Of a stretch of DNA of 64,000 nucleotides, positions 9,786 to 18,385 are shown piece by piece (within the stretch, counting starts at the first letter, position 1; the number at the start of each line of letters is the position of its first letter). Below the pieces are notes generated by a model, which did no database searches, was not told where the DNA came from, and saw only the letters and a list, made by a program, of their open reading frames with translations. Origin of the DNA: an uncultured Rhizobiaceae bacterium (lineage in GTDB: Bacteria > Pseudomonadota > Alphaproteobacteria > Rhizobiales > Rhizobiaceae); the NCBI GenBank assembly GCA_951813045.1, contig CATOTF010000002.1, positions 372,001 through 436,000 of the forward strand. The letters are read 5' to 3'. A program made the translations under genes and the position numbers.

Positions 9786-10040
9786 TCAGCCCTTAACGAT
9801 GACGGGCACCATCATGTCGCCCCAGTTCCCTTCACCGCCGTGATGGCGGGCGGAGCGAACAAGCTCGACACTGACACCTGAATCAACAGCACGCATAACG
9901 GCGTGGTTGAGGCGGTGCAGATCATTGGCGAGCTGGCGGATGGCAGATTCCTGATCCTGATCCACGACCGACTGGCGTTCGGTGGACAGGTCGGCAGCGC
10001 GCTGTTTTGCGGCTGCGATTGGCGTAACTTGGTCAGTCAT
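9786..10040 (-). CDS. Small hypothetical protein upstream of aceA
   Basis: An 84-residue protein that I do not recognise. The start at 10040 is chosen because AGGAGAA lies just upstream; a longer reading to 10139 lacks such a site and has an unlikely N-terminus. The sequence is hydrophilic, with a predicted long helix at residues ~10-55 rich in Gln, Asp and Arg, and a C-terminal segment with HHGGEGNWGDM. There is no signal peptide or membrane span. It sits between the aceA promoter region and aceA, so it is probably co-transcribed and may be a regulatory or accessory partner of isocitrate lyase; this is only context inference. Confidence 0.7.
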   Translation of the reverse strand: MTDQVTPIAAAKQRAADLSTERQSVVDQDQESAIRQLANDLHRLNHAVMRAVDSGVSVELVRSARHHGGEGNWGDMMVPVIVKG

Positions 10041-10141
10041 GGCAGTTCTCCTAAATCTAGTGTTTCCGACATTTGGCGCCGGTCGTCTGAAGTGGCATCC
10101 CGGTAAACCGGTTCCGCCGATCGAAGGAAGGGCAGTCAAAG

Positions 10142-10156
10142 ATTTACAGTGTAAAT
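10142..10156. promoter_or_regulatory. 15-bp perfect palindrome in the aceA-side promoter region
   Basis: ATTTACA-G-TGTAAAT lies about 100 bp upstream of the small gene that precedes aceA. A perfect dyad in the divergent region next to a regulator gene is a plausible operator, for instance for the adjacent XRE protein. Its binder is inferred. Confidence 0.45.
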
Positions 10157-10266
10157 ATTCGTAATGATCGATCCTGTTGACTTCTTTTGCGCTACCCGCA
10201 TCGAATTACGGAGTGAAAAACGCTGAATTTTTCGAAAAACGAGATGAATTGTGAGTGTTGTGACTC

Positions 10267-10305
10267 AATTGACTTGTCAATTTGTAATGATTGTCACAAT
10301 ATAAT
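10267..10305 (+). promoter_or_regulatory. Clustered palindromes and -10-like box before the ScfR-like gene
   Basis: AATTGAC-TT-GTCAATT (10267-10282) is followed by ATTGT-C-ACAAT (10290-10300) and an exact TATAAT (10300-10305), 27 nt before the regulator ATG. The dyads overlap where a -35 box should lie. Autorepression is a reasonable reading. No canonical -35 with 17-nt spacing is obvious. Confidence 0.45.
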
Positions 10306-10331
10306 CTGGAAAATCACCCGGGTTTGTAACA

Positions 10332-11846
10332 ATGGCTGAGAACAAGATATTTGCTGGTCCCCGTGTGCGCCGCATTCGGGTCCGGCTTGAGCTGACCCAG
10401 ACCGCAATGGCCGGAGAACTGGGCATATCGCCCAGTTATCTCAACCTGATAGAGCGTAACCAACGCCCACTAACCGCCCAATTGGTGTTGAAACTGGTTT
10501 CCACCTTCAAAGTCGAAGTGGAGGAATTGCAGCCATCGGGCGAGGCGGGGTCCGTACCCGCCCTTAAAGAAGTGTTTTCCGATCCTCTCCTGTCGGGGGA
10601 ACTGCCCGGTGACACCGAATTGCTGGAAATCTCCGATGGTGCGCCAAATGCGGCCATCGGTGTAGTCAAACTCTACCGCGCTTACCGCGAGCAACAGGAA
10701 CGGTTGAGCGACTTGTCAAAGCTCATGGGGGATGGTGAGGTGGGCGGGCTTTCACCGGACAGGCAGTTGCCGGTCGACATGGTGGCAAGCACCCTTGAAA
10801 GTGCGCCCTGGTGTTTTCCGGCGCTGGAAAGGGCAGCGCAACGCATTTGTGATGCGCTCGAAGACCACCGCGGACAGATGGCCGCCTTATACAGCCTGTT
10901 GCGTACGGATTACGGCATTGCGGTACAGGTATTGCCCGTCGAAACCATGCCAATCTGGCGAAAGCGATATGATCGCCATTCCCAGCGCCTGTTCATTTCT
11001 GAACGCCTGTCGAGGCCGGAGAGAGCGGAGATATTGGCACAGGAACTCGTGCTGCGGCGTGAAGCGAATCTTCTGGATGAAGAAGTGGATTTGCTGAATA
11101 TCAAAGGAGACGAGGCAATTCGCCTGGCCCGGTCAGAATTGGCGCGGTATACGGCATTGGCAGTTTTGATGCCTTATGACCGGTTTTTGCGCGTTGCAGA
11201 ACGGGTGTCATATGACATTCACCAATTGTGCAGCCGGTTCGAAACGGGTTTTTCGCAAATCGCCCAGCGGTTGGTCTCTCTTCAGGACAAAAGCGGGGAG
11301 CACCGCACTGGTCTGCCGTTTTTTATGATGGAAATGGATCAAGGTGGCAATTTGATAAGGCGGCTAGGGGCAAAAGGATTTCCAGCTTCCCGTTTTGGCG
11401 GTAATTGTCCAAAACTGGGCATTCACGCTGCATTTTCCACCCCCGGTGAGATTATCACGGAACGGGTTATCAACCCGCAGGGCGACGTTTATCTCACGCT
11501 GTCGGCCAGTGTCGATGGTCCTCAGGTGGGCGTGGGGGAAAGGGTGAAGCGAAACGCGGTTTTGCTCGGTATTGAAGACACCTATGCAACCGCGGTGATG
11601 AAAGCAAAGGACGGTGTTGGGCCCAAAAGAGGTGCATTTATCATTGAGCAGGAAGATCTGCACGCCCGCTCAATTGCCCACGCCCGCCAGATTGCGGGTC
11701 CTGATCGAAATCCGCCGCTGGGGATCGGCCCGGCCTGCAGATTGTGCGAACGCGAAGATTGTATATCACGTTCCGCGCCACCACTCACCAAGCCATTGGG
11801 GCTCGATGATTTGGTTCAGGGCTTCGGGGCCTATGGCCTTACGTAA
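10332..11846 (+). CDS. XRE-family short-chain fatty acyl regulator (ScfR/RamB-like)
   Basis: A 504-residue transcription factor. Residues ~8-62 form a Cro/C1 helix-turn-helix (MAGELGISPSYLNLIERN). Residues ~150-290 resemble the IrrE/ImmA-like domain, and the C-terminal ~160 residues carry the DUF2083-type region with a Cys-rich segment (CRLCEREDC). This order is that of RamB/PrpR/ScfR proteins, which sense acyl-CoA and control glyoxylate-shunt and propionate genes. Its position divergent from aceA fits that role. The HExxH peptidase motif is not seen, as is usual in this regulator group. The ribosome site is weak. The family is confident; the ligand is inferred. Confidence 0.82.
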   Translation: MAENKIFAGPRVRRIRVRLELTQTAMAGELGISPSYLNLIERNQRPLTAQLVLKLVSTFKVEVEELQPSGEAGSVPALKEVFSDPLLSGELPGDTELLEISDGAPNAAIGVVKLYRAYREQQERLSDLSKLMGDGEVGGLSPDRQLPVDMVASTLESAPWCFPALERAAQRICDALEDHRGQMAALYSLLRTDYGIAVQVLPVETMPIWRKRYDRHSQRLFISERLSRPERAEILAQELVLRREANLLDEEVDLLNIKGDEAIRLARSELARYTALAVLMPYDRFLRVAERVSYDIHQLCSRFETGFSQIAQRLVSLQDKSGEHRTGLPFFMMEMDQGGNLIRRLGAKGFPASRFGGNCPKLGIHAAFSTPGEIITERVINPQGDVYLTLSASVDGPQVGVGERVKRNAVLLGIEDTYATAVMKAKDGVGPKRGAFIIEQEDLHARSIAHARQIAGPDRNPPLGIGPACRLCEREDCISRSAPPLTKPLGLDDLVQGFGAYGLT

Positions 11847-11988
11847 CGTAATCACATAAAAGTGCCCAAATTTCGGTTTCAAACTGTATTGTACCCGGTT
11901 TACGTTGCGGGATATTAACGATTGGGGTTCACAATTGATTCACCATCGCCGTTTTGCACGGTGACAGGATAATTTGAACGAGGAAATC

Positions 11989-12819
11989 ATGAAAAGAATT
12001 AGTCTGTATATTGCCACCACGACACTCCTCGCAGTTGTTGCCACACCCGCACTGGCAATAAAATGCGGAAACAGTTCTGCGGGGTTCAACACATTCAAAA
12101 AAGAGTTTGGAAAATACGCGCGCTCTAATGGCGTGGGGAAGCGTGGCATCAGTGCTCTAGCCAATTCCAAATATTCGACCAAAACCAAGAAGTTTGATGT
12201 GCGACAGGCGCGCAGTTTCAAGTCGTCAGGCCGCACCAAAACCAATATTGATAAGTTTTACCGCAAAAAGGTGAAAAACATTGGTGGTTTTCGCACTGCA
12301 AAATCCAAAATGAAGAAGATGCGCCAAACCTTCGATCGTATAGAAAATCGTTATGGTGTTCAGCGTGAAGTCCTAACAGCAATCTGGGGTATGGAAACCG
12401 GGTATGGTGGATTCACTGGTAACATTGATGCGTTAAATTCGCTTGCAACTCTGGCCTATGATTGCCGCCGCAAGGATCTGTTTCGCCGTAATCTACTCGC
12501 GGGCATGAAAATCATCGACAAGGGTTGGATCCCGCGCAGCAAGTTCAAGGGTGCGGGCCATGGCGAAATCGGCCAAACCCAATTTATGGCTGAAAACTAC
12601 GTCAAATACGCGGTTGACGGTAATGGCGATGGCCGTCGTGACCTGATCCGGTCTTCATCGGATGCCCTGTTTTCTGCGGCTAATCTGCTGTCGCGGCACG
12701 GTTGGCAACCGATGGGAAATTATGCTCCCGGCAGCCATAATTTTCGGGTCTTAAACGCCTGGAATGAATCAACCGCTTACCAGCATTCGGTATCTCGCAT
12801 TGCGTCCAATCTGAAATAG
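11989..12819 (+). CDS. Secreted lytic murein transglycosylase, MltB-like
   Basis: A 276-residue exported protein. A signal peptide (MKRISLYI... ending near ATPALA) precedes a compact MltB/SLT_2-type catalytic domain. The catalytic Glu lies in IWGMETGYG (residue ~132), and the GEIGQTQFMAENYVKYAVDGNGDG stretch gives the conserved substrate region. It cleaves peptidoglycan to 1,6-anhydromuropeptides in the periplasm. I chose ATG 11989 because GAGGAAAT lies upstream; a TTG five codons earlier is less likely. It lacks a lipobox Cys right after the signal, so it is probably soluble, and it lacks the C-terminal peptidoglycan-binding domain found in some homologues. Transcribed alone. Confidence 0.82.
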   Translation: MKRISLYIATTTLLAVVATPALAIKCGNSSAGFNTFKKEFGKYARSNGVGKRGISALANSKYSTKTKKFDVRQARSFKSSGRTKTNIDKFYRKKVKNIGGFRTAKSKMKKMRQTFDRIENRYGVQREVLTAIWGMETGYGGFTGNIDALNSLATLAYDCRRKDLFRRNLLAGMKIIDKGWIPRSKFKGAGHGEIGQTQFMAENYVKYAVDGNGDGRRDLIRSSSDALFSAANLLSRHGWQPMGNYAPGSHNFRVLNAWNESTAYQHSVSRIASNLK

Positions 12820-12849
12820 GCGAGTACCCAAGAGCTTAAATTCTATTAC

Positions 12850-12896
12850 GCCGAAGATACGCCTTTCTCTTTTAACGGGCATTTCTTCGGCTCTTT
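12850..12896 (+). terminator. Possible terminator after the transglycosylase gene
   Basis: GCCGAAGA (12850-12857) pairs with TCTTCGGC (12884-12891), enclosing a smaller GCC/GGC stem, followed by TCTTTC. The T-tract is short and the loop is long, so this is tentative. Confidence 0.4.
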
Positions 12897-12993
12897 CATG
12901 CTTGTGATTCTGATTGCAAGCGGCTTCCCCGTGAATTAGGAATTGTTTAAGGGCGCTTTTCAACGTGCCGATAACAACCCTGGGAGCATACCA

Positions 12994-14085
12994 ATGAAAT
13001 CTTTAGCCAAATTACTGGCGCTGCCTGCGGCGGCAATTGCAATCTCTACTTCCGCTTTTGCGCAGGAACGTACCGTCAATGTTTATAATTGGTCGGACTA
13101 TATCGACGAGAGTATTCTGGCAGATTTCACCAAGGAAACGGGCATCAAGGTCGTTTATGATGTTTTTGATTCCAACGAAATTCTGGAAACCAAACTACTT
13201 GCCGGTGGAACCGGTTATGACATCGTTGTGCCATCCGCAACTTTCCTGGCCCGACAAATTACAGCAGGTGTTTTCCAGCCGCTGGATACCAGCAAACTGT
13301 CAAACGCCAAACATCTATGGGATGAAATTCAAAAACGTACGGACGTTTATGACCCGGGTCAGAAATACTCCATTAACTACATGTGGGGCACTACGGGTAT
13401 CGGCTATAATGTAAAAGCCGCAAAAGAACGGCTCGGCGGTGAAATCACGTCGTGGGATGTGGTGTTTGACCCGGAAAAACTGGCGAAGTTTAAAGACTGC
13501 GGTGTCCATATGCTGGACGCGCCGCAGGAGATCGTGCCGGCTGCACTTAACTATCTTGGTAAAGACCCGGACAGCAAGAACGCCGATGATCTTAAAGCCG
13601 CCGGTGCACTGCTCGAAAGTGTCCGCGCCAATATTCAAAAATATAATTCATCTGAATATATTAACGGCCTCGCCAATGGCGATATCTGTCTGGCCGTTGG
13701 TTGGTCGGGGGATGTTTTTCAAGCCCGTGACCGCGCGGCAGAAGCCAAAGCCGGTGTTGAAGTTGGTTATGCCATTCCCGAACAGGGAGCCTTAATGTGG
13801 TTTGACCAGATGGCCATTCCAACCGACGCCAAAAATGTCGGGGAGGCTCACGAGTTTCTAAACTACCTGATGCGTCCTGAAGTGATCGCCAAAGCGTCCA
13901 ACTATGTTTACTACGCCAATGGTAATAAGGCTTCTCAACCGTTGCTTGAAGAAGACATCACCGGCGATCCGGCGATTTATCCCGACGCTGCAACATTGGC
14001 AAAACTCTACGTTACAACCCCATGGGCTTCACGGGAACAACGCCTGCTGACACGGGCGTGGACCAAAGTTAAAACGGGTCAATAG
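12994..14085 (+). CDS. potF: Polyamine ABC transporter substrate-binding protein
   Basis: A 363-residue periplasmic protein with a signal peptide cleaved near AFA-QE. The mature start VNVYNWSDYID is the hallmark of PotD/PotF proteins, whose Trp and Tyr residues contact the polyamine, and DAPQEIVPAALNYLG is a second conserved segment. ATG 12994 has GGGAGC upstream and places the signal peptide at the N-terminus; an ORF start 17 codons earlier does not. It is first in potFGHI, but a hairpin with a T-run lies between it and potG, which should raise the ratio of binding protein to membrane parts. Putrescine is favoured over spermidine by similarity to PotF. Confidence 0.92.
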   Translation: MKSLAKLLALPAAAIAISTSAFAQERTVNVYNWSDYIDESILADFTKETGIKVVYDVFDSNEILETKLLAGGTGYDIVVPSATFLARQITAGVFQPLDTSKLSNAKHLWDEIQKRTDVYDPGQKYSINYMWGTTGIGYNVKAAKERLGGEITSWDVVFDPEKLAKFKDCGVHMLDAPQEIVPAALNYLGKDPDSKNADDLKAAGALLESVRANIQKYNSSEYINGLANGDICLAVGWSGDVFQARDRAAEAKAGVEVGYAIPEQGALMWFDQMAIPTDAKNVGEAHEFLNYLMRPEVIAKASNYVYYANGNKASQPLLEEDITGDPAIYPDAATLAKLYVTTPWASREQRLLTRAWTKVKTGQ

Positions 14086-14095
14086 ATTGATCAAA

Positions 14096-14123
14096 AGAGG
14101 GTCGCAAACTGCGGCCCTTTTTT
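14096..14123 (+). terminator. Intra-operon hairpin with T-run between potF and potG
   Basis: GGGTCGC (14099-14105) pairs with GCGGCCC (14111-14117), one wobble, followed by TTTTTT (14118-14123) 11 nt after the potF stop and 17 nt before potG. This looks like a leaky intrinsic terminator that would give more potF mRNA than potGHI mRNA. Confidence 0.75.
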
Positions 14124-14140
14124 AATATTGGCGTTGGCTC

Positions 14141-15280
14141 ATGAATAACTCAACCGTCGCGAATCGTCGTACGTTCCAACCGTGGAATGATCCAAAAGAG
14201 AATCCGTTTGTTGAGTTTCGAAACATCACCAAGCGCTATGGCGACGTAACGGCGGTCGACAATCTTTCCCTGTCGATTTACGAGCGGGAGTTTTTTGCGC
14301 TTCTGGGGCCGTCCGGCTGTGGTAAAACCACATTGATGCGTATGCTGGCTGGTTTTGAGACTGTGTCGGAAGGTGCGGTATTCTTGGCCGGTGAAGATCT
14401 GGCATCGACCCCGCCTTACCACCGCCCCGTGAACATGATGTTCCAGTCCTACGCCCTGTTTCCCCATATGAATGTGGAGAAAAACATCGCCTTTGGCCTG
14501 AAACAGGAAGGCATGCCGACGGGAGAGATCACAGACAGGGTGGCAAAAATGCTTGCGCTGGTGAAGATGGAGGAATTTGCCAAACGCAAACCCAATCAGT
14601 TGTCAGGTGGGCAAAAACAACGGGTGGCGCTGGCCCGTTCGCTTGCAAAACAACCCAAACTCCTGTTGTTGGACGAACCGCTTGGCGCGCTCGACCGTAA
14701 ATTACGCGAAGAAACCCAATTTGAACTCATCGACCTGCAGGAACAACTTGGTATCACATTCATGATTGTCACTCACGATCAGGAAGAGGCGATGACGGTG
14801 GCCGATCGTATCGCCGTGATGGACAGAGGTCGGCTGGTTCAGGTCGATCCGCCAATGGCGATGTATGAACGGCCACGAAGTCGTTATGTGGCTGATTTTC
14901 TTGGAAATATAAATCTCATAGAAGCGAAAGTTCAAAACGTCTCAAAAGGGTTTGTGAGACTCGAAACCAAGGATGGCAATTCTCTACTCGTTGAAAGCGA
15001 AGCGTCCGTTTCCAGTGGAGATACCGTGTGGTTTGCAGCTCGACCTGAGAAGCTTCAGATCGATCTGAAAAAACCTAAATCCGGGAATCTCATGTCTGGA
15101 GAGGTATGGGATATTGCCTATCTGGGTGATCTGACAATTTACAAGGTTAAGCTGGATAGCGGTGAATACGTCAAGGCATCTGTTCTCAACCGTGCAGTTT
15201 CCTCTGATCGCCCCATAAGTTGGGAGGACAAAGTCTGGTTGTCCTGTCCCAATGACGCGGCGCTGGTGCTGACGTCATGA
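14141..15280 (+). CDS. potG: Polyamine ABC transporter ATP-binding protein
   Basis: A 379-residue ATPase that energises polyamine import. The nucleotide-binding domain has Walker A GPSGCGKTT, Q-loop FQSYALFPH, signature LSGGQKQRVALARS, Walker B LLLLDEPLGALD and switch His in VTHDQEEAMT. A C-terminal TOBE-like domain follows (RPEKLQI near residue 305). The order binding protein, ATPase, two permeases is that of E. coli potFGHI. The ribosome site is weak, which together with the upstream terminator suggests modest expression. It is 25 nt before potH. Confidence 0.93.
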   Translation: MNNSTVANRRTFQPWNDPKENPFVEFRNITKRYGDVTAVDNLSLSIYEREFFALLGPSGCGKTTLMRMLAGFETVSEGAVFLAGEDLASTPPYHRPVNMMFQSYALFPHMNVEKNIAFGLKQEGMPTGEITDRVAKMLALVKMEEFAKRKPNQLSGGQKQRVALARSLAKQPKLLLLDEPLGALDRKLREETQFELIDLQEQLGITFMIVTHDQEEAMTVADRIAVMDRGRLVQVDPPMAMYERPRSRYVADFLGNINLIEAKVQNVSKGFVRLETKDGNSLLVESEASVSSGDTVWFAARPEKLQIDLKKPKSGNLMSGEVWDIAYLGDLTIYKVKLDSGEYVKASVLNRAVSSDRPISWEDKVWLSCPNDAALVLTS

Positions 15281-15305
15281 AGGTCGTTTTGAGTAAAGCA
15301 AATCC

Positions 15306-16217
15306 ATGAAGACCTGGCTTCAATACAGCGCTGGCAGGATGACCATCTGGTTGCCCTATATTTGGTTGCTGATTTTCTTTCTTACACCGTTTCTACTGGT
15401 TGCGAAACTCTCAGTATCTGAAACCGCGATTGCCCAACCGCCCTATATTCCCGCGATGAATTTTGCCGACGGGCCTTTCGGTTGGTGGCGTGACATTAAG
15501 AAGTTTACGGTCGGCAATTATCTCTTCATCACCGAAGAATCGCTTTATTGGAAAAGTTATTTTTCAAGCCTCTGGATAGCATTTGTATCGACAATGTTGA
15601 CGCTTTTGATCGGCTATCCATTGGCCTACGGCATGGCAAAAGCGCCTCGCGAATGGCGGCCGACACTTCTCATGTTGGTTATTCTTCCGTTCTGGACGTC
15701 GTTTCTCATTCGCGTTTACGCGTGGATAGGCATCCTGAAAAAAGAAGGTCTGCTCAACCAATTGTTGCTCTCAATGGGTGTTATTTCAGACCCTTTGACC
15801 ATCCTCAACACCAATGTCGCGGTCTATATCGGCATCGTTTATTCTTACCTGCCGTTCATGGTGTTGCCACTGTTTGCTAATCTGGAAAAACAGGATTTCA
15901 CCCTGTTGGAAGCAGCTGAAGATCTGGGGTGCACAAGGCGTCAGGCGTTTTGGAAAATCACTTGGCCCCTGTCGATGCCTGGCGTCATTGCAGGATGTTT
16001 CCTCGTTTTCATTCCCGCAGTTGGAGAATTCGTCATCCCGTCCCTACTGGGCGGTTCGGAAACCCTGATGATCGGGCGCACGCTCTTTGACGAATTTTTC
16101 GCCAACAGGGATTGGCCGATATCGTCCGCCGTTGCGATTATTCTCCTGTTAATCCTCATTGTGCCAATCATGATGTTTCAACGCAGTGAGGCGCGGGCCC
16201 GGGAGGCTGGCCGATGA
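15306..16217 (+). CDS. potH: Polyamine ABC transporter permease PotH
   Basis: An inner-membrane permease of 303 residues with about six hydrophobic spans, the first at residues ~12-35. The EAA loop that docks on the ATPase is EAAEDLGCTRRQAFWKITWP. The long periplasmic loop after span 1 (residues ~45-85) is typical of PotH/PotB. Its stop overlaps the potI start as ATGA, so the two permeases are translationally coupled. Confidence 0.93.
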   Translation: MKTWLQYSAGRMTIWLPYIWLLIFFLTPFLLVAKLSVSETAIAQPPYIPAMNFADGPFGWWRDIKKFTVGNYLFITEESLYWKSYFSSLWIAFVSTMLTLLIGYPLAYGMAKAPREWRPTLLMLVILPFWTSFLIRVYAWIGILKKEGLLNQLLLSMGVISDPLTILNTNVAVYIGIVYSYLPFMVLPLFANLEKQDFTLLEAAEDLGCTRRQAFWKITWPLSMPGVIAGCFLVFIPAVGEFVIPSLLGGSETLMIGRTLFDEFFANRDWPISSAVAIILLLILIVPIMMFQRSEARAREAGR

Positions 16218-17032
16218 ACCGTGGTTGGTCGCCCTTTAATATCACGTCAGTAGTCTTGGGATTTGCATTTCTATACATCCCAATTTTGATCCTCATCGTC
16301 TATTCGTTCAACGCCTCCAAGCTGGTGACCGTCTGGGCCGGATTTTCAATAAAATGGTATGCTGAAGCATTTGCCAATCAAAGCCTTGTTGATGCCGCAT
16401 GGGTGACGTTTCGGGTGGCGATAGTTTCTGCTTCCATTGCGACGATATTGGGTACATTGGCAGCGCTTGCCCTGACCCGTTACACACGGTTCCACGGCCG
16501 TTTCCTGTTTTCCGGCATGATATACGCCCCACTGGTTATGCCGGAAGTCATCACGGGTCTCAGCTTGCTGTTGCTGTTTGTTGCCATCGGGATGGACCGG
16601 GGTATGACGACTGTTATTCTCGCCCACATCACCTTTTCCATGTGTTTTGTTGCTGTTGTTGTGCAATCACGGTTGGTGAGTTTCGACCGCTCCCTTGAAG
16701 AAGCCGCAATGGACTTGGGTGCGACACCGACTCGCGCCTTCTTGCAGGTGACACTGCCGATCATCGCCCCGTCGGTTTTCGCTGGTTGGATGCTGGCTTT
16801 CACCTTGTCGCTCGATGATCTTGTGATCGCCCAATTCAATTCCGGACCCGGTGCAACGACCTTGCCGATGAAAATATTCAGCCAGGTCAGGCTTGGTGTA
16901 ACGCCAGAAATCAACGCGGTTTGCACCATTCTTGTGGCAGTCGTTGCTACAGGTGTAATTGTGACGTCGATCTCTTTAAAGCGGCAGGAACTGCAACGCC
17001 AACGGGCAGAACAACTTGCAGCGCAAGCTTGA
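16214..17032 (+). CDS. potI: Polyamine ABC transporter permease PotI
   Basis: The partner permease, 272 residues, about six membrane spans, with EAA loop EEAAMDLGATPTRAFLQVTL. The conserved FTLSLDDLVIAQF segment follows, as in PotC/PotI. The ATG overlaps the potH stop by 4 nt. A class III cyclase gene begins 51 nt after its stop on the same strand with no terminator seen, so the cyclase may share this transcript. Confidence 0.93.
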   Translation: MNRGWSPFNITSVVLGFAFLYIPILILIVYSFNASKLVTVWAGFSIKWYAEAFANQSLVDAAWVTFRVAIVSASIATILGTLAALALTRYTRFHGRFLFSGMIYAPLVMPEVITGLSLLLLFVAIGMDRGMTTVILAHITFSMCFVAVVVQSRLVSFDRSLEEAAMDLGATPTRAFLQVTLPIIAPSVFAGWMLAFTLSLDDLVIAQFNSGPGATTLPMKIFSQVRLGVTPEINAVCTILVAVVATGVIVTSISLKRQELQRQRAEQLAAQA

Positions 17033-17083
17033 TTTATGACGCCAAAACCCTATCTGTTGTCGACAGCAGCATAGGACATAATA

Positions 17084-18358
17084 ATGAGCAGAAGCCCACT
17101 CATCCAGGAAATTGGAGAATGGTTGATTGATCAGGCCCTCGCGGAGCCTGATATCGTTGAAATGTTTAATCAGGTTTGTGCCAGATTGTACGCAATCGGC
17201 GTGCCGATCGGGCGTGCCCGACTGACTTGGCCTACACTCCATCCACTCTTCCAAGCGGAAACCGTGCTTTGGCGACGTGGCGAAGAAACAGAGTTCGAAC
17301 AGTTTCGACATCAGGAGGAACATTCGGACGAATGGAGCACCAGCCCCATGGCCTATATGTACGACCATGATGTTGAGCAAATTCGCCGCAATCTGGACGG
17401 GCCGAATAAATTGGTCGATTTTCCGATTCTGGACGATTTGATTGAAGCAGGCTTGACGGATTATCTGGCGATCGCCACTGGATTCAGTGGTCAACGTTCG
17501 ATGCAGAGCGGCAAAAGCGGAATCATCGTCAGTTGGGCTTGTGACCGTGTAGGTGGATTTTCAGATGAGGATATTGCGGCACTAAATCGTATCCAAAGAC
17601 GATTCGCCTCCGCTGTTAAAAATGCTGTTCAGCAGCGGATTGCCTCAAATATCACTGAGACATATTTAGGGCGTCATGCAGGTCAGGAAGTGCTGAATGG
17701 TGCGATCAAACTTGGAGATGGTCGCGAAACCAAGGCCGTCGTCTGGTATTCTGACATGCGTCGGTCAACCGAACTCGCTGACACAATGCCTCCAGAAGAT
17801 TTTTTGGAGCTGTTAAACGATTACTTCGAATGCACCGCCGGGCCTGCAATTGAATTGGGAGGTGAAGTGCTGGACTTCATCGGCGATGCGGTGCTTGCAA
17901 TCTTCCCCTTCGAAGATGACGAAGGTAAAAAACAAGCCATCTCCTGTGCAACCATGGCAATCGAAAATGCCATCAAACAGTCTGAAGTGATAAATAAACG
18001 ACGCGAAAATGACGGCAAGATCGGGTTTGAGTTTGGTGTTGGCGTTAACGTTGGCCCACTCATGTTTGGCAATATTGGTGTCGCGACCCGCTTGTCGTTT
18101 TCTGTGATTGGCCCCACGATCAATGAAGTCGAGCGCATTGAAACCATGACAAAAGCAATTGACGCAGTTGCACTTGCTTCCAAAGAAGTCGCCGCGGCTG
18201 CTCCTGAACTTTGGACGAGCATTGGAAAACATCCTCTAAAAGGAGTTGCTGCCCAATCAGAGCTATTCGCACTCAATATCCGTGAAAGTGATCATGAATC
18301 AGTAACTGGCAAGAGCTTGATGAAGGATGCAGACGCCGAAACTGCTCTATTAAATTGA
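17084..18358 (+). CDS. Class III adenylate/guanylate cyclase
   Basis: A 424-residue cytoplasmic protein. Residues ~1-185 form an N-terminal sensor-like region of the type found in rhizobial cyclases, and residues ~215-370 form the CHD catalytic domain. Metal-binding Asp residues are present (Asp224 in WYSDMRR, Asp268 in FIGDAV), as are the transition-state residues Asn347 and Arg351 (INEVER). The usual adenine-selecting Lys is Asp264 (VLDFIGD), and the second specificity position is Pro344 (IGPTIN). The protein may therefore be active, but substrate choice (ATP, GTP) cannot be read. AGGA lies upstream of the ATG. It is placed after potI, so polyamine status and cyclic-nucleotide output could be linked; that is inference. 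Confidence 0.85.
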   Translation: MSRSPLIQEIGEWLIDQALAEPDIVEMFNQVCARLYAIGVPIGRARLTWPTLHPLFQAETVLWRRGEETEFEQFRHQEEHSDEWSTSPMAYMYDHDVEQIRRNLDGPNKLVDFPILDDLIEAGLTDYLAIATGFSGQRSMQSGKSGIIVSWACDRVGGFSDEDIAALNRIQRRFASAVKNAVQQRIASNITETYLGRHAGQEVLNGAIKLGDGRETKAVVWYSDMRRSTELADTMPPEDFLELLNDYFECTAGPAIELGGEVLDFIGDAVLAIFPFEDDEGKKQAISCATMAIENAIKQSEVINKRRENDGKIGFEFGVGVNVGPLMFGNIGVATRLSFSVIGPTINEVERIETMTKAIDAVALASKEVAAAAPELWTSIGKHPLKGVAAQSELFALNIRESDHESVTGKSLMKDADAETALLN

Positions 18359-18385
18359 GCGGTTCAATTTAGTACCTTATATGCA

